Shown here piece by piece: positions 9,953-20,506 of a DNA stretch of 64,000 nt; within the stretch, counting starts at the first letter, position 1, and each line of letters opens with the position of its first letter. The notes below the pieces were generated by a model. The model did no database searches. It was not told where the DNA came from and saw only the letters and a program-made list of their open reading frames with translations. Origin of the DNA: Terriglobia bacterium. Lineage in GTDB: Bacteria > Acidobacteriota > Terriglobia > Bryobacterales > Bryobacteraceae. The position numbers and the translations under genes are program-made. Location of the stretch: assembly GCA_020073265.1 (NCBI GenBank), contig JAIQFN010000008.1:62001-126000 (forward strand), read 5' to 3'.

Positions 9953-10388
9953 TTACAAGCGCAAGTCCCGGCCGGTCATTTCCTTGGGCTGCGTCTCGCC
10001 CAGAAATCCCAGGATGGTCGGGGAGATGTCTTGCAGCGCGCCGCCGGTTCTGAGCGGCCGCTGCGTCTCATCGATCAGCAGGAAAGGCACGGGATTGGTG
10101 GTGTGGTAGGTGTGCGGACCTTTGGTCACCGGATCGATCATGGTTTCGGCGTTGCCATGATCGGCGGTGATGATCCAGGAACCGCCGGAGCGCTTGAGGG
10201 CCGCATAGATCTGGCCGAGGCCAGCGTCCACCGCCTCGACCGCCAGCACCGTGGGGGCCATCTTGCCGGAATGGCCCACCATGTCGGCGTTGGCGAAGTT
10301 CATGACGATCACATCGAAGCCGCGCTGGTCGATGGCTTTCACCACCACTTCCGGCCGCGCTCATTTCGGGCTTGAGGTGTCAAGTGGC
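9953..10388 (-). pseudogene. 3'-terminal fragment of a second gpmI (phosphoglycerate mutase)
   Basis: This stretch encodes the last ~130 residues of GpmI and ends at the same codon as the intact gene at 11794-13329 (..EMTGRDLRL). By hand alignment the DNA differs at about 26 of 395 aligned bases, but only three residues differ (F/Y, L/I and T/S), so most changes are synonymous. At its 5' side an eight-base deletion (compared with VTEA in the intact gene) breaks the frame, and a TGA replaces a Tyr codon. Homology fades near 10388. It keeps the DHGNAE metal motif but lacks the phosphatase nucleophile region, so it cannot be an active mutase. Confidence 0.85.
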
Positions 10389-10666
10389 CAGCGCGCCGGG
10401 CCGGCACGCTACTGGATAGAATCGATCCGCTTGAGATTCACTTGTTCGTGTCCCTTCTCACTCACTTCAATTCGCACACCCCAAGATCCCCTAGGCCTCC
10501 CAAATACTTGCGAATATTTCTGGAACGTGTCAGTCTATACTAACAATGTGCCAAAGGAAAGCGAACAGTTCGGGACATCGCAATTCAACTTACGGGTAAT
10601 CACAAAACCCGCTCTTACGACACATATCGCCGTTTGCCTCGGTTACAAATTGCCGCAAGGCTCGCA

Positions 10667-11647
10667 ATGGCTGTTTTGGCTCTAGGCCTGCTGACGCGGT
10701 CGTTCGTTTGGGCCGCCCACACCTGCTCAGTCGCTCAGCAGGAATTCCGATCAATGCTAACGGTTCAGTTTACTGTTGATCAAAGGATCGCAAAATTAAC
10801 GATTCCATCATCATTGACTGAAAGCGAGTACCTCACGGTTTTCGTCGAGGCGCCCGGCGCGGCTACCAGCACAGTTAGCGGCGAGGAGTTGTTCATCCAA
10901 ACGGACGAAGGCAGAGCGCCCTTTAGGAGCGGCGTTGTTCTTCACGCCATGCGCAGGAAGGGCAGGCGCTTGACGTTTTGGGTTACGACTGGAGCGGGAG
11001 AGCATCTCTGTTCGTGGCAACCGCCTATTTACGCAGTAAGAGACCACTTCCCTGGATCGGGTGCCGACTACCGCACGCTGGACCCCTACGCTCGCCGGCT
11101 TTTCCGACGCATTGGTGAGCCAATCGAGTGGGACACTTACGGCGTCACCGTACGTGAAACCGACGAGTTCCGCATAGATGGCGCCCTAATGACTCTTCTT
11201 GCCATCGCGCCAGGTTACGTTATCCTGCGTGATCCTGCTCCCTCGCCAGGGTTACGAACAATCCAAGGGCCGGGGTATGATACCGTCTATCGAATCGTCG
11301 ACGCTCGGATGAGCATTCGAGAGCCGCAGGCGAAACGCAGTTTCTTAGACATCACGATCACCGGCTTGGAGGGCATTAAACACCGAGTCGGAATGGTCCT
11401 GATAAACCGGAGTCAAGATAAGATCCGGCTCCTTTGCGGAAAATATCCGAGCAGATATAAGGAGTGGAATCGAGGCCAAGACAGGGAGGAAATAAAGTGG
11501 GTGGAGTTTATGCCGCGCGACGTTCAGACGGGAGTGTACGAGTATAGCTGTCCTATTACGTTGATCCCCGGTGCCCAACCTGTGATTGACGCATCGCTTG
11601 TGGAACACGATCCGAAGCCCGTTATCCGTTGGCGTCCACACTTCTAA
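10667..11647 (+). CDS. Secreted protein of unknown function in the gpmI insertion
   Basis: About 326 residues. ATG 10667 gives a clear signal peptide (MAVLALGLLTRSFVWAAH) with AAGG six bases upstream; the open frame extends back to a TTG at 10634. The mature protein looks beta-rich, contains several cysteines (CSVAQQ, HLCSWQ, LLCGKY, YSCPI) and has no motif I can assign. It is bracketed by the gpmI fragment and intact gpmI on the opposite strand. Its DNA looks less GC-biased than its flanks, including A/T-ending codons, which suggests a different origin. It may be a lineage-specific exported protein; function unknown. Confidence 0.6.
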   Translation: MAVLALGLLTRSFVWAAHTCSVAQQEFRSMLTVQFTVDQRIAKLTIPSSLTESEYLTVFVEAPGAATSTVSGEELFIQTDEGRAPFRSGVVLHAMRRKGRRLTFWVTTGAGEHLCSWQPPIYAVRDHFPGSGADYRTLDPYARRLFRRIGEPIEWDTYGVTVRETDEFRIDGALMTLLAIAPGYVILRDPAPSPGLRTIQGPGYDTVYRIVDARMSIREPQAKRSFLDITITGLEGIKHRVGMVLINRSQDKIRLLCGKYPSRYKEWNRGQDREEIKWVEFMPRDVQTGVYEYSCPITLIPGAQPVIDASLVEHDPKPVIRWRPHF

Positions 11648-11793
11648 CTTGTTCGGGGCAGAGTCCAATGAGGACGAAAATAATATGCCTCATCGGCCTA
11701 CTTGAACCGAACTCCTCTCGACAATGTTCCGCGTGATCTTTTTCTGCGTCCGATCATAGATCGAGTGGCCCGAGGCCGCCGCTGCTTTGGTAG

Positions 11794-13329
11794 TCACAAG
11801 CGCAGATCCCGGCCGGTCATTTCCTTGGGCTGCGACTCGCCCAGAAATCCCAGGATGGTCGGAGAGATATCTTGCAGCGCGCCGCCGGTCCTGAGGGGCC
11901 GCTGCGTTTCATCGATCAGGATGAAAGGCACGGGATTGGTGGTGTGGTAGGTGTGCGGGCCTTTGGTCACCGGATCGATCATGGTTTCGGCGTTGCCATG
12001 ATCGGCGGTGATGATCCAGGAGCCGCCGGAGCGCTTGAGGGCGGCGTAGATCTGGCCGAGGCCAGCGTCCACCGCTTCGACCGCCAGTACCGTGGGGGCC
12101 ATCTTGCCGGAGTGACCCACCATGTCGGCGTTGGCGTAGTTCATGACGATGACGTCAAAACCCCGCTGATCGATGGCTTTCACCACCGCTTCGGTGACTC
12201 CGGCGGCGCTCATCTCCGGCTTCAGATCGTAGGTGGCGACTTTGGGCGACTGAACCAGCTCGCGGCTCTCGCCGGCGTACGGCTTTTCGTTTCCGCCGTT
12301 GAAGAAGTAGGTGACGTGCGCGTACTTCTCGGTTTCGGCCACGCGCAGGTTTTTCCAATTCAGGTGCGCCATGACGTCGGCCAGGATGTTGTTGGGATGC
12401 TCGCGCGGGAGGACGAACGGGACGCGGAAGGTCTTGTCGTACTCGGTCATGGTGGTGAAGTGCAGGTTCTTGGGGGCGAGCGAGCGGGAGGGACGATCCA
12501 GCGCCGGGTCGGTGAGCGCTTGGGTCATCTCGCGGCCGCGGTCGGCGCGGAAGTTGAAAAATATGCAGGCATCGTCGTCGCGGATCCGGCCGATGGGCTG
12601 CTGGCGATCATCCACGATGGTGACGGGCTCGATGAATTCGTCGGTGATGCCGCGTTCGTAGGAGCGCTTGACGGCGGCCACCGGATCGGTGAACTTCTCG
12701 CCGCTGCCGAGCACCAGCGCGCCGAACGCGCGCTCGATGCGGTCCCAGCGCTTGTCGCGATCCATGGCATAGTAGCGCCCGGAGACGGAAGCGATCTGGC
12801 CCACGGCGGTCTGGCGCAGCTCCTTCTGCAATTGTTCGAGATAGCCGGCGCCGCTTTCGGGCGGGGTATCGCGGCCGTCCATGAAGCAGTGGACGAAGAC
12901 CTGCTCGACGGCTTCCTGTTTGGCCATCTTGAGCAGGGCGTAGAGATGGGTGAGCAACGAGTGCACGCCGCCGTCGCTGCAGAGGCCCATCAGGTGGAGG
13001 CGATGCGCGCGGGCATGCCGCATGGCGGCGAGTAGGACGGGGTCCTGGAGGAATTCACCCGAGGCGATCATACGGTCGATGCGCGTGACGTCCATATAGA
13101 TGACACGGCCCGCGCCGATGTTCAGATGCCCTACCTCGCTGTTGCCCATCTGGCCTTCGGGCAGGCCGACGGAGGGACCGGAGGTTTGCACCAGCGTGTT
13201 GGGATACTGGCGCAGCAGCGCATCGTAGGTTGGTTTGCGAGCGGCGGCGATGGCGTTGCCCTCGCGCGCCGGCGAGAATCCCCAACCATCCAGGATGGTC
13301 AGGACCAGCGGCTTCTTTGAATTGTGCAT
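11794..13329 (-). CDS. gpmI: 2,3-bisphosphoglycerate-independent phosphoglycerate mutase
   Basis: A 511-residue two-domain glycolytic enzyme interconverting 3- and 2-phosphoglycerate using manganese. The N-terminal metal Asp is in TILDGWG, the nucleophilic Ser64 in [14 protein letters not shown], and the C-terminal metal ligands in NADMVGHSG and TADHGNAE. Length is typical. Its ATG follows the enolase stop codon with no gap, forming an eno-gpmI operon for consecutive glycolytic steps. The last ~430 bases are closely repeated at 9953-10388, on the far side of an unrelated gene. Confidence 0.97.
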   Translation of the reverse strand: MHNSKKPLVLTILDGWGFSPAREGNAIAAARKPTYDALLRQYPNTLVQTSGPSVGLPEGQMGNSEVGHLNIGAGRVIYMDVTRIDRMIASGEFLQDPVLLAAMRHARAHRLHLMGLCSDGGVHSLLTHLYALLKMAKQEAVEQVFVHCFMDGRDTPPESGAGYLEQLQKELRQTAVGQIASVSGRYYAMDRDKRWDRIERAFGALVLGSGEKFTDPVAAVKRSYERGITDEFIEPVTIVDDRQQPIGRIRDDDACIFFNFRADRGREMTQALTDPALDRPSRSLAPKNLHFTTMTEYDKTFRVPFVLPREHPNNILADVMAHLNWKNLRVAETEKYAHVTYFFNGGNEKPYAGESRELVQSPKVATYDLKPEMSAAGVTEAVVKAIDQRGFDVIVMNYANADMVGHSGKMAPTVLAVEAVDAGLGQIYAALKRSGGSWIITADHGNAETMIDPVTKGPHTYHTTNPVPFILIDETQRPLRTGGALQDISPTILGFLGESQPKEMTGRDLRL

Positions 13330-14619
<1,290 letters not shown>

Positions 14620-14789
14620 TTATTCTGGGGGAGGGATGGTGGGCTTGTCCAACGGCCGTGCGCTAACGGGTATTCTCTCCAGGTCCGATCTCGCCCTGTA
14701 AGGTCGCGCACCAAATCAATCATGTCGCACCAAGTCCAATCGAACCGTGCACTCAGTTACACATAACAACGAGAGTTCGCAATGGAGAT

Positions 14790-15110
14790 TCAAGCCACAT
14801 GCAACGCCGCTCCCCTATTTCCGCCGCGGTGCGGTTTGACGACGATTTCAACGTCTTGGTCGAGCGACACCAGGAAGCGCAACAGGCGTTCGACGGAGAA
14901 GGGCCGGAAATCGCCACGCAGCATTCTCGAAACATCGGGCTGTTTGACGCCCAACAAGGTAGCTGCTTCGGACTGTTTGAGTCGACGCCTCTTCATGATG
15001 GTGTCGATCTTGAAGACGAGTTGTGCCTTCACGAGATGTTCCTCCGCGTCCGGAACCCCGAGATCCCGGAATACGTTCTGGCTTCCGATTTCAAATCTCT
15101 TCCTACCCAT
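14790..15110 (-). CDS. HigA-type XRE antitoxin
   Basis: A 106-residue helix-turn-helix protein, the antitoxin of a HigBA/RelBE-like pair. The HTH lies at about 55-85 (LKQSEAATLLGVKQPDVSRMLRGDF), followed by SVERLLRFLVSLDQDVEIVV as in this family. ATG 15110 overlaps the stop of the restored toxin frame by eight bases, the usual toxin-first layout. In the sequence as given, the frame is also open upstream through the broken toxin gene, so a 225-residue fused toxin-antitoxin protein could be made from ATG 15467. Confidence 0.8.
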   Translation of the reverse strand: MGRKRFEIGSQNVFRDLGVPDAEEHLVKAQLVFKIDTIMKRRRLKQSEAATLLGVKQPDVSRMLRGDFRPFSVERLLRFLVSLDQDVEIVVKPHRGGNRGAALHVA

Positions 15111-15467
15111 CGTTCCTCCGCTGCTCAATCTGTTCAGCCTCACGCAGGCGTTGTTTGACCAGCTCGATGTCCTGACGAGGCGTCGCGCGTCCACGCTTCG
15201 ACTTTTTCTGGAAGGCGTGGAGGACATAGACGGTCCCCGTAATGTATATACAGCTCGAAACGTGCCACCACGAAAATTCTTGATCACTTCTACAACTCCT
15301 GCCCCAGCGAAACCTTTCAGCGTTTTGGTATCGCGGTGCTTGCCGCCCCGTTGCGCCATGTACAGGGCATATCCCATGTGGTCCTGGACCGGATCAGGAA
15401 AGGCCCGCAAATCCTCGCGGCTCGATCCGACCCAGATGAGAGGCTTCAGGGCCGTCTGATCCGTCAT
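15103..15467 (-). pseudogene. HigB/Gp49-family toxin gene with a frameshift
   Basis: From ATG 15467, residues 1-77 match the phage Gp49-like/HigB RelE-fold toxins (KPLIWVGSSREDLRAFPDPVQDHMGYALYMAQ, then GVVEVIKNFRGGTFRAVYTLR). After codon 77 (near 15237) the homologous frame switches. The adjacent frame carries the rest of the toxin (TVYVLHAFQKKSKRG, then IELVKQRLREAEQIEQRR) and stops at 15103. Compared with the usual family spacing, about seven bases are missing at the switch. Such toxins normally degrade mRNA at the ribosome. The break should abolish toxicity unless it is a sequencing error, and it joins the N-terminal part to the antitoxin frame. Confidence 0.75.
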
Positions 15468-15529
15468 CGTCCAAGGTCGCTATAGCAATTTTACTATATT
15501 TTCTGGAGAAGGCCGATTGAGGGAGACGG

Positions 15530-16504
15530 TCAGAACATGAGCACGGCTTTCCAGAGAATTTTGCGGTTGGCCAGGTCGCGCAAAGCCGCCGGGGCGGAGG
15601 CTAGTGGGTATTCGACCGGGCGTGGGGGTTTGATTTTGCCTTGGGCGTAAAGATCGGCCAAGGCGCGCTGCGCAAGCGCCGGGTATTCCGGATGCGCTTG
15701 CACGTATCCGCCCCAGACCGCGCCGACCACCGACATGTTCTTGAGCAGAATTCGATTGGCGGCGATGGTGGGAATGCGTCCGCTGGCGAAGCCGATGACG
15801 AGCAGGCGGCCGGCCGAGGCGATGCACTTGGTGGAGAGATCGAAGACATCGCCGCCCACCGGATCGTAGATGACATCGGCGCCGCGGCCAGCAGTGATCT
15901 CTTTGACCTGGTCGACCCAGCTTGCGTCGCTGTAGTCGATGACGTGCTCGGCGCCTTGCGCTTTGGCGAACGCCAGTTTCTCGGCGCTGCCGGCGGTGGC
16001 GATGACGCGCGCGCCGAAAGCACGGCCGAGCTGGATCGCCGACACTCCCACGCCGCTCGCGCCCGCGTGAACCAGCAGCCATTCGCCGGGCTGCAGCGCG
16101 GCGCGGTCGCGCAGGGCGTAGTAGGAGGTGTGATAGACCACCGGGAACGCCGCTGCCTCGGGAAAATCCATGCCGGCGGGGATCGGCAGCGTGCTGGCGA
16201 CGCGGGCGAGCGACTGTTCCGCGAAGGCCGCGCCGTGGGTCATCGCCAGAACGCGATCGCCGGGTTTGTACTCTGTGACGCCGGGACCGACCGCTTCAAC
16301 GAGGCCGGCAACCTCGGCGCCGGGCGTGAACGGAAACGGCGGCTTGATCTGATACTTGCCCTGCACCTGGAGGATGTCGAAGAAATTCAGCGCGGCCGCA
16401 TGATTGCGGATGCGCACCTGGTCCGGCCCAGGCTCGGGCAGAGGGATGTCCTCGAACGTCATGGTCTCCGGCTCACCCCAGCTATGTACGCGCCAGGCTT
16501 TCAT
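15530..16504 (-). CDS. NADPH:quinone oxidoreductase family protein (MDR superfamily)
   Basis: A 324-residue medium-chain dehydrogenase/reductase lacking the zinc ligands, as in quinone oxidoreductases and related enoyl reductases. The GroES-like N-terminal domain (about 1-120) contains NHAAALNFFDILQVQGKY and GAEVAGLVEAVG. The Rossmann domain has VHAGASGVGVSAIQLGRAFGARVIATAGS at about 143-171. It reduces a quinone, enone or enoyl thioester with NADPH, and its place in the acpP-fabF-etf operon makes an acyl-thioester substrate plausible but unproven. Its ATG overlaps the stop of the carboxyltransferase gene by four bases. It is the last gene of the operon. Confidence 0.88.
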   Translation of the reverse strand: MKAWRVHSWGEPETMTFEDIPLPEPGPDQVRIRNHAAALNFFDILQVQGKYQIKPPFPFTPGAEVAGLVEAVGPGVTEYKPGDRVLAMTHGAAFAEQSLARVASTLPIPAGMDFPEAAAFPVVYHTSYYALRDRAALQPGEWLLVHAGASGVGVSAIQLGRAFGARVIATAGSAEKLAFAKAQGAEHVIDYSDASWVDQVKEITAGRGADVIYDPVGGDVFDLSTKCIASAGRLLVIGFASGRIPTIAANRILLKNMSVVGAVWGGYVQAHPEYPALAQRALADLYAQGKIKPPRPVEYPLASAPAALRDLANRKILWKAVLMF

Positions 16505-18060
16505 GGGCGTGTGGTCCTCGCTTTCGGTCCTAATTCAGATGGCAGCATTCCGTAGGCTCCTTCGATCCAATCGCACAGCAGCGGGCGGGTGTCGCGCGGG
16601 TCGATGATCTGTTCGACTCCGAAGGCTTCCGCGGTTCGCAGCGGCGAGCGAAACTGGTTCAACGCGTCTTCGATCTCGCGGCGGCGCGCGGCCGGGTCGG
16701 GCGAGGCTTCGATGTCGCGCTTGTAGGCGGCTTGCACGCCGCCTTCGATGGGCAGCGATCCCCAGTCGCCGGAAGGCCAGGCGTAGCGCAGGTTGAGCGA
16801 CTGCGCGTTGCCGTGTCCGGCGCCCGCGACACCGTAGCAGCGGCGGATCAAGATAGAGATCCACGGCGTGGTGGCTTGATAGACGGCCACCAGGGCGCGT
16901 GCTCCGGCCCGTAAGGTGCCGGCCCGCTCAGCCGCGCTTCCGATGAGAAACCCGGGGTTGTCCACGAAATTCACGACGGGAAGATGGAACGTGTCGCAGA
17001 TGTCCACCAGCCGGATCATTTTGTCGCAGGCCGGCGCGTTGGGCGCGCCTCCACCGTGGCGCGGGTCGTTGGCCATCACGCCCACCGGATATCCGTTCAG
17101 ACGCGCCAGGCCGGTGACTAGAGGGCGGCCGTAGTAATAGCCGATCTCGAAGAACGATTCGCGGTCGAAGACGGCGCTCAGGATACGGCGGACGTCGTAA
17201 GTGCGGCGGCGGTCGCGCGGGATGATGGAGATCAGTTCCTCGTCGCGCCGGCTTGGATCGTCGGCGGGTTTCTGGCGCGGCGGGGCTTCCCAAACGCTGG
17301 CGGGCAGGTAGGAGAGAAAGCCGCGAATGGTTTGGAAGGCTTCTTCTTCACTGGCGACTTCGTTGTCTACGGCGCCGCTGCCGCGCGTGTGGATCTCGTA
17401 GCCGCCGAGCTGTTCCTTGGAGACCTTCTCGCCGACGCCGCGCTCGACCACCGGCGGCCCCGCAACGAAGAGCTGGCTGGTACCGCGGACCATCAGAGAA
17501 AAATGGGAGGTGACCACGCGGACCGCGCCGAGGCCCGCGACAGGGCCAAGGCACGCACCGATGACCGGGACTTCGCCCAGCATGGCGGTGATCTGGTCCC
17601 AGGCCGGGTTCGCCGGGACGTAAGTGCGTCCGATCTGCTCGATGGTCTTGACGCTGCCGCCCCCGCCGGTTCCGTCCACCAGGCGAACCATGGGGATGCG
17701 CAGGCCGCGGGCGAGTTTCTCGCCGTGCCCCATTTTGTCGCCGACCTTGGCGTCGGCCGCGCCTCCGCGCACGGTGAAATCGTCGCCGCCGACCACCACC
17801 GGCCGCGAGTCGATGCGTCCGGTGCCGAGCACGAAATTGGATGGCGTGAAGGCGGTGAGCTGGCCGCCGTCGTCGTAGGTGGCGCGGCCAGCCAGCGTTC
17901 CGATCTCGTGGAACGATCCTGGGTCGAGCAGCCTGTCGATACGTTCGCGGACGGTGAGGCGTCCGGCGTCGTGCTGCCGCTGGATGTTGGCGGCGCCACC
18001 CATTTCGCGCGCCAAAGCCTCGCGGCGCCGAATCTCGTCGAGTTCCGGTTGCCAGCTCAC
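16501..18060 (-). CDS. Biotin-dependent acyl-CoA carboxylase carboxyltransferase subunit
   Basis: A 519-residue carboxyltransferase (beta) subunit of the propionyl/methylcrotonyl/acetyl-CoA carboxylase type, moving CO2 from biotin to an acyl-CoA. The N-terminal crotonase-fold half has ARLTVRERIDRLLDPGSFHE-like sequence and GTGGGGSVKTIEQIG. The C-terminal half has DKMIRLVDICDTFHLPVVNFVDNPGF, RCYGVAGAGHGN and the late EDALNQFRSPLRTAEAFGVEQIIDPRDTRPLLCDWIE. The frame is open to 18273, but GTG 18060 is chosen because its TGA-containing overlap with the methyltransferase stop is four bases and the upstream extension is antisense-like. No biotin carboxylase or biotin carrier gene is adjacent, so partners must lie elsewhere. 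Exact acyl-CoA is unclear. Confidence 0.9.
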   Translation of the reverse strand: MSWQPELDEIRRREALAREMGGAANIQRQHDAGRLTVRERIDRLLDPGSFHEIGTLAGRATYDDGGQLTAFTPSNFVLGTGRIDSRPVVVGGDDFTVRGGAADAKVGDKMGHGEKLARGLRIPMVRLVDGTGGGGSVKTIEQIGRTYVPANPAWDQITAMLGEVPVIGACLGPVAGLGAVRVVTSHFSLMVRGTSQLFVAGPPVVERGVGEKVSKEQLGGYEIHTRGSGAVDNEVASEEEAFQTIRGFLSYLPASVWEAPPRQKPADDPSRRDEELISIIPRDRRRTYDVRRILSAVFDRESFFEIGYYYGRPLVTGLARLNGYPVGVMANDPRHGGGAPNAPACDKMIRLVDICDTFHLPVVNFVDNPGFLIGSAAERAGTLRAGARALVAVYQATTPWISILIRRCYGVAGAGHGNAQSLNLRYAWPSGDWGSLPIEGGVQAAYKRDIEASPDPAARRREIEDALNQFRSPLRTAEAFGVEQIIDPRDTRPLLCDWIEGAYGMLPSELGPKARTTRP

Positions 18061-18728
18061 TTGGAATATTGTACGCGGTCGCGGTTGACCGCAATCAGCG
18101 ACTTGGTCCAGCCGAAGCGGCGCTCGCGCAAAATCTCTGCGCCTGGAAACAAGGCTGACAGTTGGGAGGATGAGAGCAGACGGACCTGGTCCAGGTAATG
18201 TCCGATGTAGAACTCGCGGTCCGCTGGGGTGCGGCGCTCGATCAGATCCCAGACGGTCCATCTCTTCGCCCAAGCCGCTTGCGCCCGGCGCGGCAGCCAG
18301 TGCAGAAAAGGCGTGAGCAGGTGCTGCTCAACGGGGAACCATCGATTCGGCGTCTGCACCCAATACCGCCGGCCGACGCGCCGGATCTCGGAGGCGAACT
18401 CGCGCTGGCGCTCCACTTCGCCGACGTGCTCGATCACTGAGTTGCTGAAGACGATCTCGAAGGACTGGTCGCGGAAAGGCAGGCGGCAGGCGTCGGCGAA
18501 GACGGAAGCGAAGTTCTCGAAACCGGGTTCGGTGGCGCGCGGCATGTTGAGGAGCGTCACACGCGGGCGCACATCCAGGAGTTCCCAGTTGCCGGGCGTG
18601 CCGCCGACATCCAGGATTTGAGTTTCGCTGGTTACTTGGAATCGCGCGAAGAAGTTGCGCATGCGGCGCGTGCGGAAACGCCGCATGGCCGAATCGATGA
18701 TGGCGCGACGGGCACTCAGTCGGTGCAC
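18057..18728 (-). CDS. Class I SAM-dependent methyltransferase
   Basis: A 223-residue protein with a Rossmann methyltransferase core: motif I is ILDVGGTPGNWELL, with FADACRLPFRDQSFEIVFSNSVIEHVG as motifs II-III. The C-terminal part is basic and may bind a membrane or substrate (HWLPRRAQAAWAKRW). The substrate cannot be predicted. Position inside the acpP-fabF-etf operon, 15 bases after etfA and overlapping the carboxyltransferase start, suggests a lipid or quinone link, but this is only inference. Confidence 0.82.
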   Translation of the reverse strand: MHRLSARRAIIDSAMRRFRTRRMRNFFARFQVTSETQILDVGGTPGNWELLDVRPRVTLLNMPRATEPGFENFASVFADACRLPFRDQSFEIVFSNSVIEHVGEVERQREFASEIRRVGRRYWVQTPNRWFPVEQHLLTPFLHWLPRRAQAAWAKRWTVWDLIERRTPADREFYIGHYLDQVRLLSSSQLSALFPGAEILRERRFGWTKSLIAVNRDRVQYSK

Positions 18729-18743
18729 GCTGTACAGAGGCTG

Positions 18744-19724
18744 TCAGCCTTTGGCTTTTTTGACTTCTTCAACCAGCGCGGGCACGACCTCGAACAGGTC
18801 GCCCACGATTCCGTAGTCGGCGACCTCGAAGATCGGCGCGTTGGAATCCTTATTGATGGCGACGATGGTTTTCGCGCCTTTCATCCCGACCAGGTGCTGG
18901 ATGGCGCCGGAGATGCCGACCGCCAGGTAAACCTTGGGCGAAACGGTCTGTCCGGAGCTGCCCACCTGGCGCTCCATTGGCAGCCAGCCGCTGTCGCAGA
19001 TCGGGCGCGAGGCGGCCAACTCGGCGCCTAGCGCTTTGGCTAGCTCCTCGACGATCGGGATGTTGTCCTTTTCTTTTATGCCGCGGCCGACGGAGACGAT
19101 GATCTCAGCGGCCGTCAAGTCGACGGCGCGCGCCGATTCGCGGAACGGGTCGAGCGGCTTGGCGCGGATCTCGTCGGCACTCAGGTCGGGCGTGAAATTT
19201 TCGACTTGCGCCGAGCCGTCTTGGAGCTGGTCCGCGCGGAAAGCGCCGGCCTGAACCGATGCGAAGTACGGCCCAGCACCTCCCGGCTTCACGTCGGCGT
19301 TCAACTTGCCCTGAAAAAGCTGCCGCGCGAACACCGGCGCTCCTCCGTCGACGCGGAAGCCGATGGTGTCGCTGATCAGGACCTGGCCGAAGCGGGTCGC
19401 CAGCTTAGGCGCGAAGTCGCGCACCTGATAGGTATGCGGGAACAGCACCAGCGACGGCGAGGCTTTGCGGATCAACTGTTCGAGCGCCGCCGTGTAGCCG
19501 TCCGCCGTGTAGGCGCCGAGCAAGGCGTGATCGACGGCGTAGACGCGCTCCAGTTTCTTGCGCGCCAGTTCGCCGGCCAGAGCTCCGATTCCCTGCCCCG
19601 CCACGGCCGTCGAAGCCGTCTGACCGGTTTGCGCTGCGAGCTGCTGTCCGGCCGCGAGCGTCTCCCACGACATGCGGTTCCACGCGCCGCCGCGCTGCTC
19701 CATGATCACCAGAACGCCGCTCAT
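18744..19724 (-). CDS. etfA: Electron transfer flavoprotein alpha subunit
   Basis: A 326-residue subunit binding FAD in its C-terminal domain ([37 protein letters not shown], then [29 protein letters not shown] and [27 protein letters not shown]). It forms a heterodimer with EtfB and shuttles electrons from acyl-CoA dehydrogenases to the quinone pool or to other partners. The open frame extends upstream to 20312, but that part is only a shadow of etfB; ATG 19724 overlaps the etfB stop by four bases and starts a canonical N-terminus ([13 protein letters not shown]). Confidence 0.96.
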   Translation of the reverse strand: MSGVLVIMEQRGGAWNRMSWETLAAGQQLAAQTGQTASTAVAGQGIGALAGELARKKLERVYAVDHALLGAYTADGYTAALEQLIRKASPSLVLFPHTYQVRDFAPKLATRFGQVLISDTIGFRVDGGAPVFARQLFQGKLNADVKPGGAGPYFASVQAGAFRADQLQDGSAQVENFTPDLSADEIRAKPLDPFRESARAVDLTAAEIIVSVGRGIKEKDNIPIVEELAKALGAELAASRPICDSGWLPMERQVGSSGQTVSPKVYLAVGISGAIQHLVGMKGAKTIVAINKDSNAPIFEVADYGIVGDLFEVVPALVEEVKKAKG

Positions 19725-20491
19725 ATCACCCGCACCTCGAATTTCAGCTTCTCCACCAGTTTCGCCGCCGCTTCCTTGGCGCTGCCTTCCAGGATCTGCG
19801 TCTGTTTGGTTCGCTGCGGAAGATACACGCGCTCGATAATCGCCGCGGGCGCCGCCGTGACGCCCAGCTCGGCCGGCCTGAGACGCTTGATCTCCTTGGT
19901 CTTGGCTTTCTTGATGCCCATCAGCGTCGCGTAGCGCAGCTTGTTGATGCCGGACTGGATGGTGAGCACGGCCGGCAGCGGCATCTCGACGTTCTGGAAC
20001 CAGCCGTCCTCCAGCTCGCGCTTCACGCGGATGCCCGAGCCGGCGGTTTCCACCGCCATGATGATGGTGGCGCTCGGCAGGCCCAGGATCTCGGCCATCA
20101 CGACGCCGGTCTGCCCGGACCCCAGATCGTCGGACTGCAGCCCGGTGAGAATCAAATCGGGCTTTTCGGATTCGGCCGCCTTCGCCAGGAGCTTCGCGAT
20201 CCCCAGCGTGTCGAACGAAGTCAGATTCTCTTCTTCGATGTGGATGGCGCGGTCGGCGCCCTTCGCCAGAGCCTCGCGGATGGTCTGCGAAGCCCTCGCC
20301 GGCCCCAGGCACAGCGCGATCACTTCGCCGCCGTGTTTCTCTTTCAACTGCAGCCCTTCTTCGAGCGCATAAGCGTCCGGCTCGTTGATCTCGAAACTGA
20401 GATCGTTCTCCTGGATCCAGTGGCCGCTCGCGTCGATGCGAAGCTGGGAGTCGCGCACTGGAACCTGTTTGATGGAAACAATAATTTTCAT
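19721..20491 (-). CDS. etfB: Electron transfer flavoprotein beta subunit
   Basis: A 256-residue subunit that binds AMP and completes the EtfAB heterodimer. Family sequence is clear: MKIIVSIKQVPVRDSQLRID, FEINEPDAYALEEGLQLKEKHGGEVIALCLGP, DLILTGLQSDDLGSGQTGVVMAEILGLP and LPAVLTIQSGINKLRYATLMGIKKAKTKEI (ETF beta signature region). It starts 15 bases after the fabF stop and overlaps etfA. Its placement after acpP-fabF, rather than with beta-oxidation genes, is unusual. Confidence 0.96.
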   Translation of the reverse strand: MKIIVSIKQVPVRDSQLRIDASGHWIQENDLSFEINEPDAYALEEGLQLKEKHGGEVIALCLGPARASQTIREALAKGADRAIHIEEENLTSFDTLGIAKLLAKAAESEKPDLILTGLQSDDLGSGQTGVVMAEILGLPSATIIMAVETAGSGIRVKRELEDGWFQNVEMPLPAVLTIQSGINKLRYATLMGIKKAKTKEIKRLRPAELGVTAAPAAIIERVYLPQRTKQTQILEGSAKEAAAKLVEKLKFEVRVI

Positions 20492-20506
20492 GAAAGCGTC
20501 GGCTCT

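Noticed and set aside
19725-20312. Upstream extension of the etfA frame
   Set aside because: It lies out of frame inside etfB and has no ETF-like sequence. The proper etfA start overlaps the etfB stop.
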